64,000 nucleotides of DNA from Myotis daubentonii. Lineage: Eukaryota; Chordata; Mammalia; Chiroptera; Vespertilionidae. Within the stretch, counting starts at the first letter, position 1, and every line of letters begins with the position of its first letter. The position numbers and the translations under genes are program-made. The stretch lies in assembly GCF_963259705.1 (NCBI RefSeq), contig NC_081840.1, positions 144,629,549 to 144,693,548 on the forward strand, written 5' to 3'. This document shows positions 12,588-25,600 of this stretch, one piece after another. The notes under the pieces were generated by a model. The model was given only the letters and a program-made list of their open reading frames with translations. It did not search any database and had not been told where the DNA came from.

Positions 12588-15500
12588 TAAATAAATAAAA
12601 ATCCAAGACACCAGTAGAATATTTTATGATTATAATTTATATTTTGTATATATCAGCCAAAGAAATACATCTGTAGTATTAGTTTTTTAATAAGTAATTG
12701 TTTGCTTTGCCGTATTCTTTTAAGTGAAAAAATGTAATGTGAAATCGGTGGGTTAGATATTAAGAAATAGAAAAACCCCCAAAATCTTAAGGCTCCTTCT
12801 CATAACTGGCTATGAATCTTATGCTCTTAAAATAAATTAAGAGAAAGCCCTGAAGTTTCACAGAGGAAAAAATATTTCTCATAATGTTTTAGAGTAGAAG
12901 TTAACAAGCCTGCTGGGATCCTTTTAGCCCCTGCAGAGCTAAGTCTTCAACATTATTAAATGGCTGTCGCCTCTGAAGTATGGTGCAACATAACTCAATA
13001 AACAACAGAAAACATATGATGCCGAATGCAGGGAGGCTTTTCGATTACCCTGCAGAATAATTCAATTTCAGGACAGGTGTTTGCATGTGATGGAACAAGA
13101 TATGACTGAAGGATAAAACCACTCGTGTGCCCCTCCCCCAAGATTTTGAACCGCCTAAGGATCATAGCATAATGTTAGATGAAAAAAGGATGTTAAGGAT
13201 GAGCAGAACCGCCACTGCACAACTGAAGGAACCATACTACACATGCGCTCATCCTCAAAATTTCCCCTGATTACAAAAAAAAAAAAAACTTCTGAAAACA
13301 AGGGGGGTTTTTTTGGTAAAAAATGATATTTTCTGGAATGCTGTGCTTCCCCAGCCGGTCATCTCATATTCTAATGAGTGACTGAACATCACACTTGTAA
13401 CAATGGAAGATTTTGCCATTCTTTTGGGTCAAATTTTGCCTTTTAAAAGCCAATCTAAAAATAAGAGGAAAGCTAAAAGAAAAGTCATCCTTTCTCCATG
13501 GGACTTTTAACAAACCATGAATTTAACTTATTAATTTAATTCAATCATTTTATCTGCTGTATGACATATAATGAGATTTAGCATTTTGTATAATCTGAGT
13601 AAAAATAAATGTCAGAAATGGAAGCAGATCTACTCTTGTGAAATTTATTGAATAGCAGGACATTTTGTATTCTTAAAATATGAATTGTCTTCTGATAAAA
13701 GTGAACTACATATTCAGACTATCTGACCTATTGAGGTTGAACTGTAAAGTTCTAAGAGGACCAATTATTTCAGAACAGTTTATGAAACATTGCGACTTGC
13801 TTCTGGGGAATACTCAAATGGTTTTATGTTTTACTTCTGTAACCATAACGAATATTGTACCAGTGTTTCCAGGGTCACCCCAACATGCATCTCCAAACTG
13901 GTAAACCACAGCAAACATGGATGAAATGCCCGTTCTTTTGGACACTTCTCAATATTTAGTCTTACAGACTATTTTTATTAATCGTCCAGTCTGTAAGTCT
14001 GGCTATACAGAACTTTTAACTTTTCACCCTGGAAAACAGTTGGCTAAGACTAAGCAAAATATGCAGCAATACAGTAATCTACTCATAAAAATCAAGAAAC
14101 TTTTATTTCCCTCATCTTAAGCTACAATTTCCATTCTTATTTAAAACATCCAAATGTTTTTATCTGATTAAAGTCTACAGTTTGTTGTTGTTTATTGTTC
14201 TGATTGGCTTTCTGATTGTATTTTGTCTGGTGATGACTAAATTTCAAACGTTCTTAAAGGATCATTTAAAAATGAATTTTAAGTGCTTTTATTTTACTAT
14301 TCTTAATTAACATTCAAAATATTGCTTATAATTTACATGATATTTGGATAGGTGGAGGTATTTTCATTTAGCAATTATCAAAAATGTATGGTTCTTTAAA
14401 AACAACGTTGACTACCTTATATTAAACCTGGTGATGGGAAGAGAATTTCATTGAAGTTGTATTACAGTCATACCTTGGCTACAACTATATTTATTTTGTT
14501 ACTTTAGTCCAAACTAACCTTTTCTGTGCTTTTTTTCTTATCCTATATGAAATTCGGTGTCTTATTTCTGTATTACATTCTAGTGTTACTATACTATTAT
14601 TTTGTTTAAATATATTGAAAAGCTTTCCTTTCCCTTTGATAGTTATATATTTGCATTTTGAGATTAAAGCACAAATTTATATTTTCATACAGGTATGTTT
14701 TTGATTCTTTAAACTGAACAGTGAAACCTCCTTTTTAAATTATGATCTAAATGACAAATGACTAGATGTTTCAACTTAAGATATAAAACATTTGTATTTT
14801 ACCTATAAAAATGTTTAAGTCACGAAACTTCAAAAACTTATGGCCTGCTCAATTACCAACTCTTTTATTATTTAACTACACAGACTCTGAGTGTGAGTGA
14901 CACACTTCTTTTACTATGATCATCAGATGAATTTCTCCAGGAGGTAAGTGCCATCTTCCTGTTCAAACTGCAGACAATGCTTGGTCCAGAATTTTCCAAT
15001 TGCCATTTATGTGGTTGGGGCTCTTAAAACATAGCCTACATACGAAATGTGTCCTACCCCCCCCACACACACACACAAAAAAAAACACTCTCAGTTATCA
15101 AGTTGGGGGCGATATCTGGATGTTTTCCACCAAACCCCTTAGAAGTTCAACCTAACTTATGGAAAGTTATTGTTGGCCTGTACATTCAGCAGATACATTT
15201 TAAAGAGAAAAAAGAAGGAGAATGGGATTGTCCTTTTTTCTGACTGTCCAGTTCCCCAGTCTCTTCATTCTAATGTGTCCCTTTCAAGTCCCTCCACCAA
15301 CAGAAGGAAGCCTGGGTAGTGAATGTGTGTGTAACTCACAGCAGAGGCAGGAGTGGGGGCAGGGAAATCTCCTGAGGCCCTGCTTACTAATGTAATTCCA
15401 TAAATCAGCTAATGGGAGAGAAACCAGATCTGTGTGGTCTCTAATGCTGTCCCGCAGAGATCAATCATGTCACCTGAACAATGTTCAGGGCCTAGGAGGC

Positions 15501-18390
15501 TGGGGCTGCCCATGGGACAACTTTATCCCTTGAGCTATACATATCAGGTTGGGATATTTTTAAAAAGTTAGTGTCAGAAACAGAACTGCTGTGAATACAA
15601 AAACTGAAAGATTACCCTTGTATGACACAAAGTGCTATTATGCAACTTATCATAATATAAAATCACGTTTCTTAAAGTATCTGGGACTATGGATCATTTA
15701 GGATCCAAGTTTTTAACACGTTTTGTCACATAAGGGGGATACAGCATTTGTAATAACTGCTTTAAATAATTAATGATGGATGATTTTTAAATATAGTAGC
15801 TGACTAAATGAATGGTGTTATGTGCAAATATATAGTGCACAATATCATAGAAAAATTGTTACCATATGAAATATATTAAGGGGGTGATTTAATAGGCCTA
15901 TTTCTGAGGCATTAGGATGCTCTTAACATGAGACTAGGCAGAAAATGTGGAAATAAATAAAGCAGTTTTGAAAAGAATGCTAGGTAGGAGGCTTGAAAAA
16001 ATGTGGGCAAGAGTCCTAAAACAACCATGTGAGTGTATCTTCATTTCAGTTTACTCACCCAGAAAATCTGAGTAGGTCTCCAGTCTTTGGGATGAGAGTA
16101 AGTCAAATATAAGAATTGCACAGGAGGTTTGAAGGGATAAATAAGAATATAAGTAATGATTAGATCCACATATTTATTGGAGTCCGTAATTTAAAGCCAA
16201 CAAATAGTAACTACTGAACTTACTCCTGAAATCCACAGGTAGCATCCATAATAAATGCCCAAATCACCATTCTCAGCTAGGGTGTCTATCCAATCTCTGA
16301 ACCATCTCCACAGACGATGAGAACTTACAGGGCGCAAATGAAAGAGGGAAGCAGGCCAGTCGGAGGACTCTGGACCAACCCACAACCACTGCTGCAGCTT
16401 TGGTTCAGCCATGTGAGCCCTGCCGCTCTGACATGTGGCCAGCTGGTTTCCTCGAACCCTAACTCTGTGGTTACACATGTGTTTAAGGCACTCATGCCAC
16501 CATTGCTTTTTATTAATGACCTAGATAGAATCTTAGTCAAGTAAACAAACACACCCAAAACCTCACAACTTCTTTTTCTTTCTTTTTGACAAAGAACATT
16601 TCATTAATAATCTTAGCCTTGAGCCATGACCCATCCTCTGGTGGGAGGAGTAGTATATAGTTAGGAGAACTTCTTCAGAGTTCTACAAAGAGAGAAATGT
16701 GTTTCCCCTCCCACTCGCACCCCACCTTCTGAAGAGCAACAGAACTTTTAAGCACTTGGATTTTAAAAAATAAGAAAAAGCAATACTATCGAATAATATG
16801 TGTTTGAAATGCCTAAGGTATCACAAGATTGTGGGAAAACTATCAAAAGGAAATTTATGAAATGTGTTTAGACGGATACATCAGCATAGAAACTAGTACA
16901 GAAAACCTACTGGAACTCACATTAAGCTCCTTCAGAGTGGTTATTTACTAATTGAACCAGAATTATTCATTGGTCCTATGAATTACATACCCTAAATCGG
17001 TATGTAGGCAGCACCATGTAGGGTCTAGCTAAAGACAAGGCCTACTAGCAACACCAAATCTATAATTCTAGACACTATCACAATTCAAAAGGAAAAATAA
17101 AAGGCAGGTCATAGTTATCAACCAGGTATTCACAGGAAATTTCAGGACGAACTGAATTTTCATTTCCCATGGGCCTTGGAAACCTAGAGAAGTTACAATA
17201 AATTGATCTAGAAAAGAGAACTAAAAAGCTAAAAACTAATTTTTGCGGCCTAAGAAAAGACATGGAGCTGCATTTTAATCATTGTAATTATCTTTGCTAG
17301 CAGAGTTGCCAAATAACATGTAATAAACTGCTCTGGAGTAAAGTCAAACTTTCAACAAAGAGATGAGTACTCATATAAAGAGGAATATATACAACATTTT
17401 GATGGAACCGATCACAATCAATAATGCTATCAATATATACTGATTATTTTTGGAATCCCAAAGTATTTTTTTGCTTTACTTTATATTAATAAATTTTGTT
17501 GAAAAATCTGTACCTTATTTGTGCTCAAACTGCAACAAAGATCTCCAAATTTTATCTTTTATTCTCTTAAAGACCAGTCCTTTGTGGATAAAACTCCTTT
17601 AAGCAGTGTTCACAATTTTTTAAAAGAACATGTAGGTGCCCTTCTGATGATAACTTGTGAGAGCCACTGTCACCCTACAAACCAGCCCACAGAATACTCC
17701 CAAATGCTAAATCTACCACCTGTGGTCTCATATTCATATGATCATCTAGCCATCTACTCTGTGAAATTTATCAAGAATCCAATTATGATTATTTGCCCAC
17801 ATTTCTTTGCTAAAAACACTACCAAAACCATTTACCTGTGGTTTTCCATTTCTGCTCTTTTTGTTTGGTCAAGTTACCATTGATATGTTTCCACCAAACA
17901 CATCAATCTTTGTATTTAACATAATTAAAAGTCTAATTTAACATTTTTAGTGATCATCAGTTCATTGTCTCTTGTAAGGACATATAGGAAAAGGAAACTG
18001 TTATAGACCACATAAGGTATCAACCAAAACTGTGCTTGTGTATAGAACAATTCTGTGACCACAAAATGGTTACTTTGTCCAATGCAGAGCCCAAAGCATG
18101 TATCTTTTGGTAACTGAGTTCTTTCTGAAACTATGTAAAACAATTCTTAAATAAAATTAGGATCACTTGTATTAATGAACTAATTGTGTTCCTTTATTCT
18201 AAATTAACATCTCTTTAAAAACTGCAGGTGGCATTCAGCTTTCCATACTATTTCTGATTTCTCAAAAAAAAAAAAAATACTAGATCTGCAGAAAATAAAA
18301 TGGGAAACATGTTGAAGAAAAAAACTATTCTGGAAGCTGGTAGAAAATCCCCTTTAGAATCCAAGTATTTCAGCTTCCATGATTCCTGTG
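12588..18390. other. Non-coding stretch left of CXXC4 exon
   Basis: No gene or recognisable mobile element stands out in almost 6 kb, which is unusually repeat-poor for this window. It should be the CXXC4 intron following the main coding exon. The short terminal CXXC4 exon was looked for on the minus strand and not found. Short open frames (for example 17521-17883 and 16191-16478) have no support. Confidence 0.6.
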
Positions 18391-18397
18391 CGCGCGC

Positions 18398-18440
<43 letters not shown>
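18391..18440 (+). repeat. (CG)5(TG)20 alternating tract
   Basis: Five CG steps run directly into about twenty TG steps. It is a strict purine-pyrimidine alternation of about 50 bp lying about 480 bp beyond the CXXC4 coding exon, inside the intron. Such tracts can adopt Z-DNA and are often polymorphic. Confidence 0.95.
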
Positions 18441-18441
<1 letters not shown>

Positions 18442-18921
18442 CAATGGGCACATAGGCTTGTGTGCCACAAACTGGGTCCTCACTGTTATAATTGGGCCAC
18501 TAGTAAGCCTCTCTTAGCCAATAAAAGTATATGGAATGTGATGTGTCCAATCCTTTGGGCTGAGATGCTTTCAAAAATAATTAGAAGGGGAGGGGGCATT
18601 TTAACCACCAAGGAAAATGTTTTACCATCCTGAATGTGAAACTTCTGATTTTTCAAACCAATTACATTAGGTTTCCCCCAGAGATAAAAAGGAGGGACGC
18701 CCTTCCCATCTGGAGGGCGGTTCCACAGGAAGTGCAGCTGGGGAGGCGGTGGGAGACGCTGTGCCCTCCGCACACCACCTACAATGGCATCTCACAGCCT
18801 GAATGAAGCTTCGGGAAAGGGGTACTGCATCTTGAAGCCAGACAAGAAGCCCTGAAGGGGAGAGGAGAGGGGAGAAAGGAGAGAGGGGGGTAGACTGGGA
18901 AACAAGAAATCATCTCCTCTG

Positions 18922-18923
18922 AC
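18922..18923 (-). promoter_or_regulatory. CXXC4: Splice donor ending the CXXC4 coding exon
   Basis: The minus strand reads CTAGAG then GTCAGAG, so the exon ends at 18924 in phase 0. The junction falls right after the conserved [10 protein letters not shown], where the CXXC4 coding exon ends in other mammals. The +3 to +6 bases are a weak match to the donor consensus. If unspliced, the frame runs on about 43 codons to a stop near 18792, giving a tail unlike the known protein. Confidence 0.85.
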
Positions 18924-19483
18924 CTCTAGCGAAGTGCCAGGTTTTTTCTTTAGCTCTTCACATTTTCTAAATTTGCAGATCTGGTGTCCCGTTTTGCGGT
19001 TCCTGCAACTGCTGCAGACGCCACAGTTGATGAGCCTCTTGCAGGGCACGCAGACCCCACACCTTTTCCTCTTCTTCTTGGCCGGGTTGGCTCCGCCAGC
19101 TCCCCCCGAGGAGGACGAGGAGGAGGAGGAGTGATTCTGCGGGCAGTCTGCCAGATTGGCAATTTGAAACGCACTGTCTGTGACGGCTGCTGAGGCTGCT
19201 GCGGGGGAGTGAAGGGCTGTCATGACGATGACCCCTGGAGGTAATGAGATGCCCCCTAAAGCCGGGATAGCGGAAAAAGTCCCCACGCGCTCGGGGAGAT
19301 TCATTATCTCTGCTTCAGCAGCGCCGCATTTGAGCTTGTTCATGCATTCCCCCGCCAAAGGTCTGCAGTGTTCGGGGGATAAGGTGGAGAGGAAATTAGT
19401 ATTTGCCATTTGCAACGACGGCTCTGGCGGGCAGCCAGCTTTCCCCAGCCTCTGGGAGTCGTTTCGGTGGTGCATGCTGGTCC

Positions 19484-19514
<31 letters not shown>

Positions 19515-19515
19515 T

Positions 19516-19566
<51 letters not shown>

Positions 19567-20012
19567 GCGGGGAGGATCGCCGAGGAGGAGGCGGAGGAGG
19601 AGGCGGCGGCGGAGGAGGATTTCCTGCCGCCCCCGCCTCCCCCGCCGCCGCCCCCGCCGCCCCCGCCCCCGCCGCCGCCCCCGCCCCCGCCGCTGCCCCA
19701 GAGCATGGCGGTGGCGGCGGCGGCGGTGGCCGCGTTGTCGCAGTTCCAGGGGGACATGCCGATGCGCGCGGCGGCCGCGGCGGCGGCGGCGCTGCTGGGG
19801 AAGATGGGGGTGGTGATGCGCGCGATCTTGGCCGCCTGCGGGAAGGCGCCCCCGTTGGTCTTGTAGAAGGAGGTGGCGAAGGAGCGGTAGCGCTCCATCT
19901 CCGAGTTGTAATCCACAAGGCTGTTCAGGGCCCCCTCGGGCAGGTGGCTCTCCTTGGGCAAGCCCGGGGCCTCCGGGCTCGGCCCGGGCTCCACGCAGAC
20001 ATTGGTGTTCAT
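18924..20012 (-). CDS. CXXC4: CXXC-type zinc finger protein 4 (IDAX), main coding exon
   Basis: The gene encodes a nuclear and cytoplasmic regulator that binds unmethylated CpG DNA through its CXXC finger. It restrains Wnt signalling by binding the PDZ domain of Dishevelled, and is known to lower TET2 protein. The 363 codons shown start at ATG 20012 in a good context (ACC before ATG). Residues 108-129 and 150-175 are pure glycine tracts (22 and 26), separated by a Ser/Ala-rich linker. A second in-frame ATG at 19475 (residue 180) begins the short isoform. The basic stretch KKKRKR is at 312-317. The CXXC domain has all eight zinc cysteines (318, 321, 324, 330, 333, 336, 346, 351), and KTGHQI at 340-345 fits the Dishevelled-binding motif. 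Coding stops at a phase-0 donor after Glu363. The last short exon (about 14 codons) is outside or unseen, so the entry is partial. The short form would be 198 residues, the human length. Confidence 0.97.
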
Positions 20013-20170
20013 GGTGCAGGGGGGGAAGAAGGGGTGCAGGGTGGAAGTGGGGACCGCCTGGTCCGACACCGGGGTGGGAAAGGGGGAGAGGTGAGGGGGA
20101 GGGAAGGGGGTGATGGTGGTGTCGGGGTGGGGGTCGAGGCGGGAGGGGAAGGCGGGTCCGGGTGGGGAGA
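18990..20170. promoter_or_regulatory. CpG-rich block over the CXXC4 coding exon
   Basis: Dense CG dinucleotides continue through the exon, peaking over the GGC/GCC glycine and alanine codons (19480-19810). It reads as an intragenic CpG island. Part of the CpG density is forced by the repeated glycine codons, so independent regulatory meaning is uncertain. Confidence 0.65.
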
Positions 20171-20268
20171 GCAAGGTGAGGACTGCTTTATTCCTCTCTG
20201 GGGCGCATTTCCACAGACGGTGAATTCCCAGGCAGCGTCTTCCTTTGCATTATCCTCCAACTGTTACA

Positions 20269-20298
20269 ACTAAAATAAAGAAAGTCATTCCAACGAGC
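20269..20298 (-). promoter_or_regulatory. CXXC4: Candidate splice acceptors for the CXXC4 coding exon
   Basis: Two pyrimidine-rich acceptor-like sites lie on the minus strand about 260-290 bases upstream of the ATG. One is TTTTTCCTCGTGCAG, with its AG at 20299-20298. The other is TTTCTTTATTTTAG, with its AG at 20271-20270. The first has the better tract and CAG. Either would join a 5' non-coding exon to the coding exon. Which is used cannot be told without transcripts. Confidence 0.5.
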
Positions 20299-20388
20299 TG
20301 CACGAGGAAAAAGATTAAAAATAAATAAACAGCCTCCCTCACTATTCCGCCACAGACACCGAAAGCTCCCACATTCTCCGTCAGGTCG

Positions 20389-20401
20389 TTTGCATAACAA
20401 T
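20389..20401 (-). promoter_or_regulatory. Oct-Sox composite-like site
   Basis: The plus strand reads TTTGCATAACAAT. Its reverse complement, ATTGTTATGCAAA, is the canonical joint SOX2-OCT4 motif without its outermost bases. It lies about 90 bases upstream of the candidate CXXC4 splice acceptor, in intron 1. Function is inferred from the motif only. Confidence 0.55.
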
Positions 20402-20611
20402 CATCAAGACATGACCCCCCCACCCCCCCACCCCCGCTTCCCAACCGCGCTCTCTCCCTCTCTCCCTCCCTCCCTCCAGCACACCACAGCTCCTCCCCGC
20501 TATTCTTATAACCCTCCTGAGAAAATGTATTAATAGCCTAGATACCCAAGGAAAGGGGAGAGACGGGGGTGACAAATGCCGAGGGAAAAGGGCAATTGGA
20601 GTGCTAAAGAC

Positions 20612-20706
20612 ATGCAAATCAGGGGTGGGAGGGCGATACTACCTAGAAGCAGAGGGCATTTAAACATTATGAAATGTGTGAACAAGTGCTGCCTGGGCAT
20701 GCAAAT
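20612..20706. promoter_or_regulatory. Pair of perfect octamer motifs
   Basis: ATGCAAAT occurs exactly at 20612-20619 and again at 20699-20706, both on the plus strand and 87 bases apart. With the composite at 20389 this makes three POU-type sites within 320 bases of CXXC4 intron 1. Confidence 0.55.
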
Positions 20707-22703
20707 GCTGTAAAGTAGAAAACAGCAATGGCTCTACGAGGAAAACGAACAGGAAATTAGCAAATGAAGTACGGAGAAAGTCTACAATACAGCCGAGTAT
20801 AAACTGTAAGCAAACACAATACAACTGAGAGCTAGGAGGCTGCCCACATACAATCTGAACTAAAGAGGCAGGGGGGAAAGCACTACCAGCTGCCACAGTG
20901 TCCTTCTGTGTCTGCGGTCATTAGTTTGAATCCCAGCACAGCTGGCTCTGTTAGGGTCTTAATTCAAAGGACCAAGGACAGGTCTCAATTGTACAAGCCA
21001 TTTGGTGGTGGGGCTTGGTGGGGGTAAGAGGGTGGTGTTCTACTTGTTTCAAAGAAAGAAAAGAAAGATGGACTCGATTAAAAAAATTTTTTTTTTTAAG
21101 TAACACAAATAATGTCACAGGTTTTTACCAAGTGCCTGCAGCCTCCATAAGAATATTTCCAATAATTCCTAATGGAGGTTCCTATCTCTTCCCAAGAAGA
21201 AAGCATGGGACTTAAAAAAAAAATGTTTTTAAATCTCTCACAGTCACTGGTTTTTACATTAAGTAAATTGGGGAAGAGGGGTGTCTCTTAAGGTGTTGTT
21301 TACCTGAAGAAATAACCATCAAAATTATGTTTTTCTTTTGCTCCTTTTAAGGGGAAAGTTTAATGTTAACTGGATATTTGCATTCATCTCTTTGCTTACA
21401 AACCATTATTTTGCTTTAGGAAGAGGTATTTTAGTTGTTTATTCCAAAGGGAGAGGTACACCACAGCCTTTTAAGAAGAAAAGCAAAGACAAAAAGTGTA
21501 TATTAACCTAAAAATACAGTTTCTTTGTTTCCAGATTATAATTTTTTTAGGCCAGAATATCTTTTTGTGACATCTTTTGAAGCCCACATATTGGTCTAGA
21601 ATGTGGAGTTTAGGGAATTCTAAATGGGGCCCAGTAGTCTCAGGCTCATACATTCAGTTCAAAATGCATATCAATTATAGTAATTATGCTTATAATTAGA
21701 TTAATGAACCATTTCTGCCCAAACTCCAAGTGCAAAAACTTCAAGACCTGCTGATGAGGTGCCCTAAAAAGAGGGGTTTATGTAAACAAATCCCTATTAG
21801 GCAAAGTAAATCAAGATAAGGAACCTCACCCCAGGCTGGATTAGAAGATAGCAGGCATCTTTCAATCACAGCAAGTCCCTAATCACTCAGGAACCACCTC
21901 TGTGGTTTCGCATTAGGAAAAATTGTTCCCTTCAGAGCTCTCATGGCAATACAAAGGGTACCCCAAAATGCTCCTGGCTAAATATTCTTGATGCCTGGAA
22001 GGGGGTGGGGGAAGACACAGCAAGAATATGCATATAGCTTCAGTTCCTGCGAATCACATTATAACTCCAAGACCATAATAACTGCTACTCAGTAAAAACT
22101 AGTTATGCCAACCATGCATTAGATAGCATCGCATTGAGTGGAGGGAAAATTTTCAACCTTTTAGTCTTTTCGACCTTGTTCCACATAAAGACATAATTTA
22201 ATAGCCTTTATTTTCCAGAGTATTAGAGTGGTGTTTCCAAACAGAAGCTTCCCTTGCTTTTCTTATTGCCATCACCTCCCCCTTCCTCCCTCAAGGTTTA
22301 ATGCCACCAGAAACTGTAGAAAAGGACTGTGCCCAGGATCCAGGTCATTATTGTTTAATCAATGCCTCGCTGGAGCATGAACAAGGTACCTAAACCGCAG
22401 CTATTGTTTGGATTTTCTTTAAAAAAGCAAAATAAAACACACAGATAACTCTAGTCCTATTCCAAAGCTACATTAGACATCCACACTTCATGAGCCTGTT
22501 TTGCCTTCAAACAATGTGACTGTACATGTCTAATATTGTAGGTCTGGTCTAGCAGAGACATAGAGATCAAAGGTCATATTTAACATTCAGGAGGAGGGGC
22601 GGGTGCAGATTAATTAATAAATTAATACAGCGACGCCTTTTATAGCTGGAGTCCAGCATTAATAATCTACTTTTACAATCCCAACGGACAGCACACATTT
22701 AAG

Positions 22704-22744
22704 AGAGAGAGGAGAGAGAGAGAGGGAAAAAAAAAAAAAAAAAA
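22704..22744 (+). repeat. Polypurine tract, (GA)n then poly-A
   Basis: An uninterrupted purine run on the plus strand. On the minus strand it is a pyrimidine run just downstream of the strong donor at 22774. Confidence 0.9.
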
Positions 22745-22774
22745 GCCAGAGAAAGAGAAAGAACAATCACTTAC

Positions 22775-22921
22775 CAGTCTCTTTTTATTTGGGGAGCCTT
22801 AGAATTTGCAGACGCTGCCAGTCTGCCTTTAATTAGTTGCACATCACCCCTAACACAAAGAAACACAAATCCAGATGTGTCTTGGCAGCTCCCAATTACA
22901 ACTTTAATACTTGTAAACAAA
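22775..22921 (-). ncRNA. CXXC4: Candidate 5' non-coding exon of CXXC4
   Basis: On the minus strand a pyrimidine tract ending CCCCTCCCCAACAG (AG at 22923-22922) precedes this 147-base block. The block ends at a near-perfect donor, GACTG then GTAAGTG (GT at 22774-22773). No long open frame exists, so it would be 5' UTR. Another donor-like CAG/GTATTT lies at about 22970, but splicing from it to 22922 would need a 48-base intron, too short. The block may therefore be the 3' part of a longer first exon beginning in the CpG island. Confidence 0.5.
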
Positions 22922-22989
22922 CTGTTGGGGAGGGGGGATAAATAAATATGCGGATCAAAAAAAAAAATACCTGTAAATGGCTTTTTTTT

Positions 22990-23720
22990 TTTTCTTGTTG
23001 CAGAGAGCAGGAGGAGGAGATGGTGTTAGTGGTGGGGGTGGAAGGAGGAGGAGGTGGGGGGAGAGGAAAGAGCGGAGTGTGCGTGTATGTGTGAGAGCGC
23101 GGGGCTGTTCTCGGTGGTCTCTCCCAGCGCGTTGCTCTCCGTCCGTCTCCAGTCGCTGTGTGCGAGGGAGGGAGGGAGCCGGGGAGTCTCTCCTCGCTCT
23201 CTCTCTCTCCTCTCTCTCTCTCACCCTGCCCCCCCTTCTCTCTCTGTTTGTGTGTGTGTGCGTGTGCCTGTGTGGTTGCTGGGGGAGGGGAGCGCGGAGA
23301 GGAGGCGGGGGCAGGGGCGGGGGCGCTGGGCGCGGAGGTGAGGAGGCGCGGGGACGCGGACACCCCCCGATGATTGGCTGCGAATTACACGGGGAACAAG
23401 AGCGCACGCGGCCGCGCTCCCCGCACAAATCCTCTCCGCGGCCGCCCCGCCACGTTTCCTGGCTCGCCCGCCGCTCCCGCCGCCCGCCCTCCCTCCGCGC
23501 CGGCTCGGGCCCCGCCGCCAGCACACAGGGCTGTTGATTATTTTCCTTTGCTGTCGGAGATAATTGTGCGGAGGGGATGGGGGAGGGCGCTCCCGCCCCC
23601 TCGGGCGTGGGGAGCGTGTGTGCGGGTGCGGGTGCGGGGGTGTGTGTGTAAATAAACTTGCCGGGCTTTGCTGGCTGCGGGGGGTGGAGAGGTGCGAGAA
23701 ACAGAGGGGAGGTCGTGTTT
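22990..23720 (-). promoter_or_regulatory. CXXC4: CpG-island promoter of CXXC4
   Basis: The GC content and CG dinucleotide count rise sharply against AT-rich surroundings. On the minus strand there is a CCAAT box (GCAGCCAATCATC, core at 23377-23373). GC boxes (GGGGCGGGGG around 23313) suit Sp-family factors. No TATA box is obvious, as usual for CpG-island promoters with dispersed starts. Its position 3 kb upstream of the coding exon matches the CXXC4 gene plan. Divergent antisense transcription to the right is possible but not shown. The 150-190-codon open frames here are GC-driven artefacts. Confidence 0.8.
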
Positions 23721-23954
23721 GAAGAATGCTCTTAGCACCTTAGCCCGTGGCTTTTAAGTAATTTTCTGGTGCACCCAGAAGACTTTTACAAAAGAGTATC
23801 ATTCAGGATTTTAAAGTAAGGGAAAACGGACCGGTGTTCTAGAAGGTCTTTTTTGAATATTATTGTACCAGAATCCAGAAAAAAAAAAATGGTGATGTGA
23901 TGCTTGACCGTCTCAAAATCAATCTCAATCTTTCTTCTCTCTCCCTTTCCACAC

Positions 23955-23956
<2 letters not shown>

Positions 23957-24006
<50 letters not shown>
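23957..24006 (+). repeat. (CT)n microsatellite
   Basis: A long pure CT run flanked by other pyrimidine-rich DNA (23930-24060). It lies about 240 bp upstream of the CXXC4 CpG island. Polypyrimidine mirror-like tracts such as this can form triplex DNA. Confidence 0.93.
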
Positions 24007-25339
24007 CCTCCCCTCTCTCTCCCCCCTCCCACCCCTTTCCACTCTCCCTTCCAGCCCTCTTCTTTTGCTATTCCATATGATTAAATATGATTTTTAACTT
24101 ACTGCCCCTTTTTTAAAATTCCAAACTTTACTTAAACAAAAACTACTTCTACATTAATCTACTTTATACTAGTATGACTTCTTGACACTTGAGAAACGTA
24201 GTTTATTAATTGAAAGATAAATCTTTTTACCACAGGTCAACTATAAATAAAACTCATAAATGCAGCTATGCATTAACTTCTTCACTGCCGACTTAAAGAA
24301 AAAGATATTCTGGATGCATGCTATTCTGCTATTGAAATAAAGCATGCTTCTTGTGGAAATCCTTATGCAGTAAGATATAAAAATATGAATTTTTCATACA
24401 TTTTGATAATATCAAATGTTAATGATACGTTTTTTAGCTAATGATAAGCTACAGACGTAGGAAAGGAAAAAGTTCAGATTGTTAGAAATGGCATTATAAA
24501 GCAGAGTAAAAGTTTTGTATTAAAATTAAAGCTCTATATTCTAAAATAATGCAGTAGTATAGTTTCAGAGAAGAAAGCAAATTTCATAATAAGTTGTTTC
24601 TTGTATAATAACAAAATGCTGAAAAGACATTTTATACCATTTTGTATTTGAATTATCCAAAGGTTGACCTTGACCATGTCAAGATTCTGCCAACTATAGA
24701 GGATTGATTATTGATAAGATGTTCAGAACTGTGGTGTGCAGCAATGCAGGTGCTATTTCAAGAGTGGGCCACTATGGTAATAGGGGACATATTGTTTGTG
24801 GCTCAATGATTAAGATGCATGTGTTGTCACTTTTTAAACATAGAATAAGTTTGGTTATAAAATCAATCAAACCGCATATTTGGCATTTATAGACAAAAAT
24901 AACTGGTGCTTCGTAATTAAGTTCATTAATAACTTTTTATACTTTGTTAATGCCTTGTAAAAGCAAGGAAATAAATTTCCCATTTGAAATTTTTTTGAGC
25001 TAAGCATCACAGAAAATTTGCCAGCAAAATATAAGCAATTTTTAATGAGTGAAAACATACGAGGAAGATGATAGAGTCTTAAACATCTTTTGAAAATAAA
25101 ATGTCAGTCCAATGGTAGAAGTTTTGAAGTTTATAAATAAAACAGTGTTTGAAGCAAATAAAGACATCATGCTTTCTCATGCCATATTTGCTTGCCTTTT
25201 TCAGAATGTTTCAAGCTTACTTTCAAAATGAAACCTTAAACAAATGAGAGAAAATAAGGTCTTAATTCCAAAGAATTGTATTTTCCAGCTTATAAAGGAA
25301 ATACTACAGAACATTTAGACTTAATAATTAGAACAACTA
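24007..25339. other. Upstream non-coding DNA
   Basis: AT-rich sequence with no gene and no clear transposon. Confidence 0.6.
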
Positions 25340-25600
25340 TTCGTAATCCATATGTGTCAGACACTGTACTGAGTAATCTGATGTTTTATTGTATCTTTGC
25401 AATAACCCTATGAGGTAGTTACAATTTTCATTGGAAACAATAGGCCTATAGAAATTAGATGGAAAATTATGGAAAATTGAGACCCATAAAAATTAGATAA
25501 CCTAGATTGGGTCATAAAGTTAGTATGTAATAAGGCTAAAATTTGTACTCAATCCCATGTATCTCCAAAGCCTTATGCTTATAACCTCTACCCTAGTCTC
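25340..25600 (+). mobile_element. MIR element
   Basis: The sequence contains GTCAGACACTGTACTGAG, the CAATAACCCTATGAGGTAG core and a diverged TAGATAACCTAG to AGTATGTAATAAGG stretch. This is the order of MIR from near its start to its 3' part. Placental-age decay is evident. Confidence 0.85.

Larger units (their letters stand above)
20302..22774 (-). other. CXXC4: Presumed CXXC4 intron 1
   Basis: The region lies between the candidate first-exon donor and the coding exon. It contains no transposon that I recognise, which is notable beside the repeat-rich flanks. It holds the octamer cluster (20389-20706), a TC/CCCC-rich patch (20410-20480) and several AT-rich homeodomain-like strings near 22610-22665. 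Low repeat content suits a developmentally regulated locus. Confidence 0.6.
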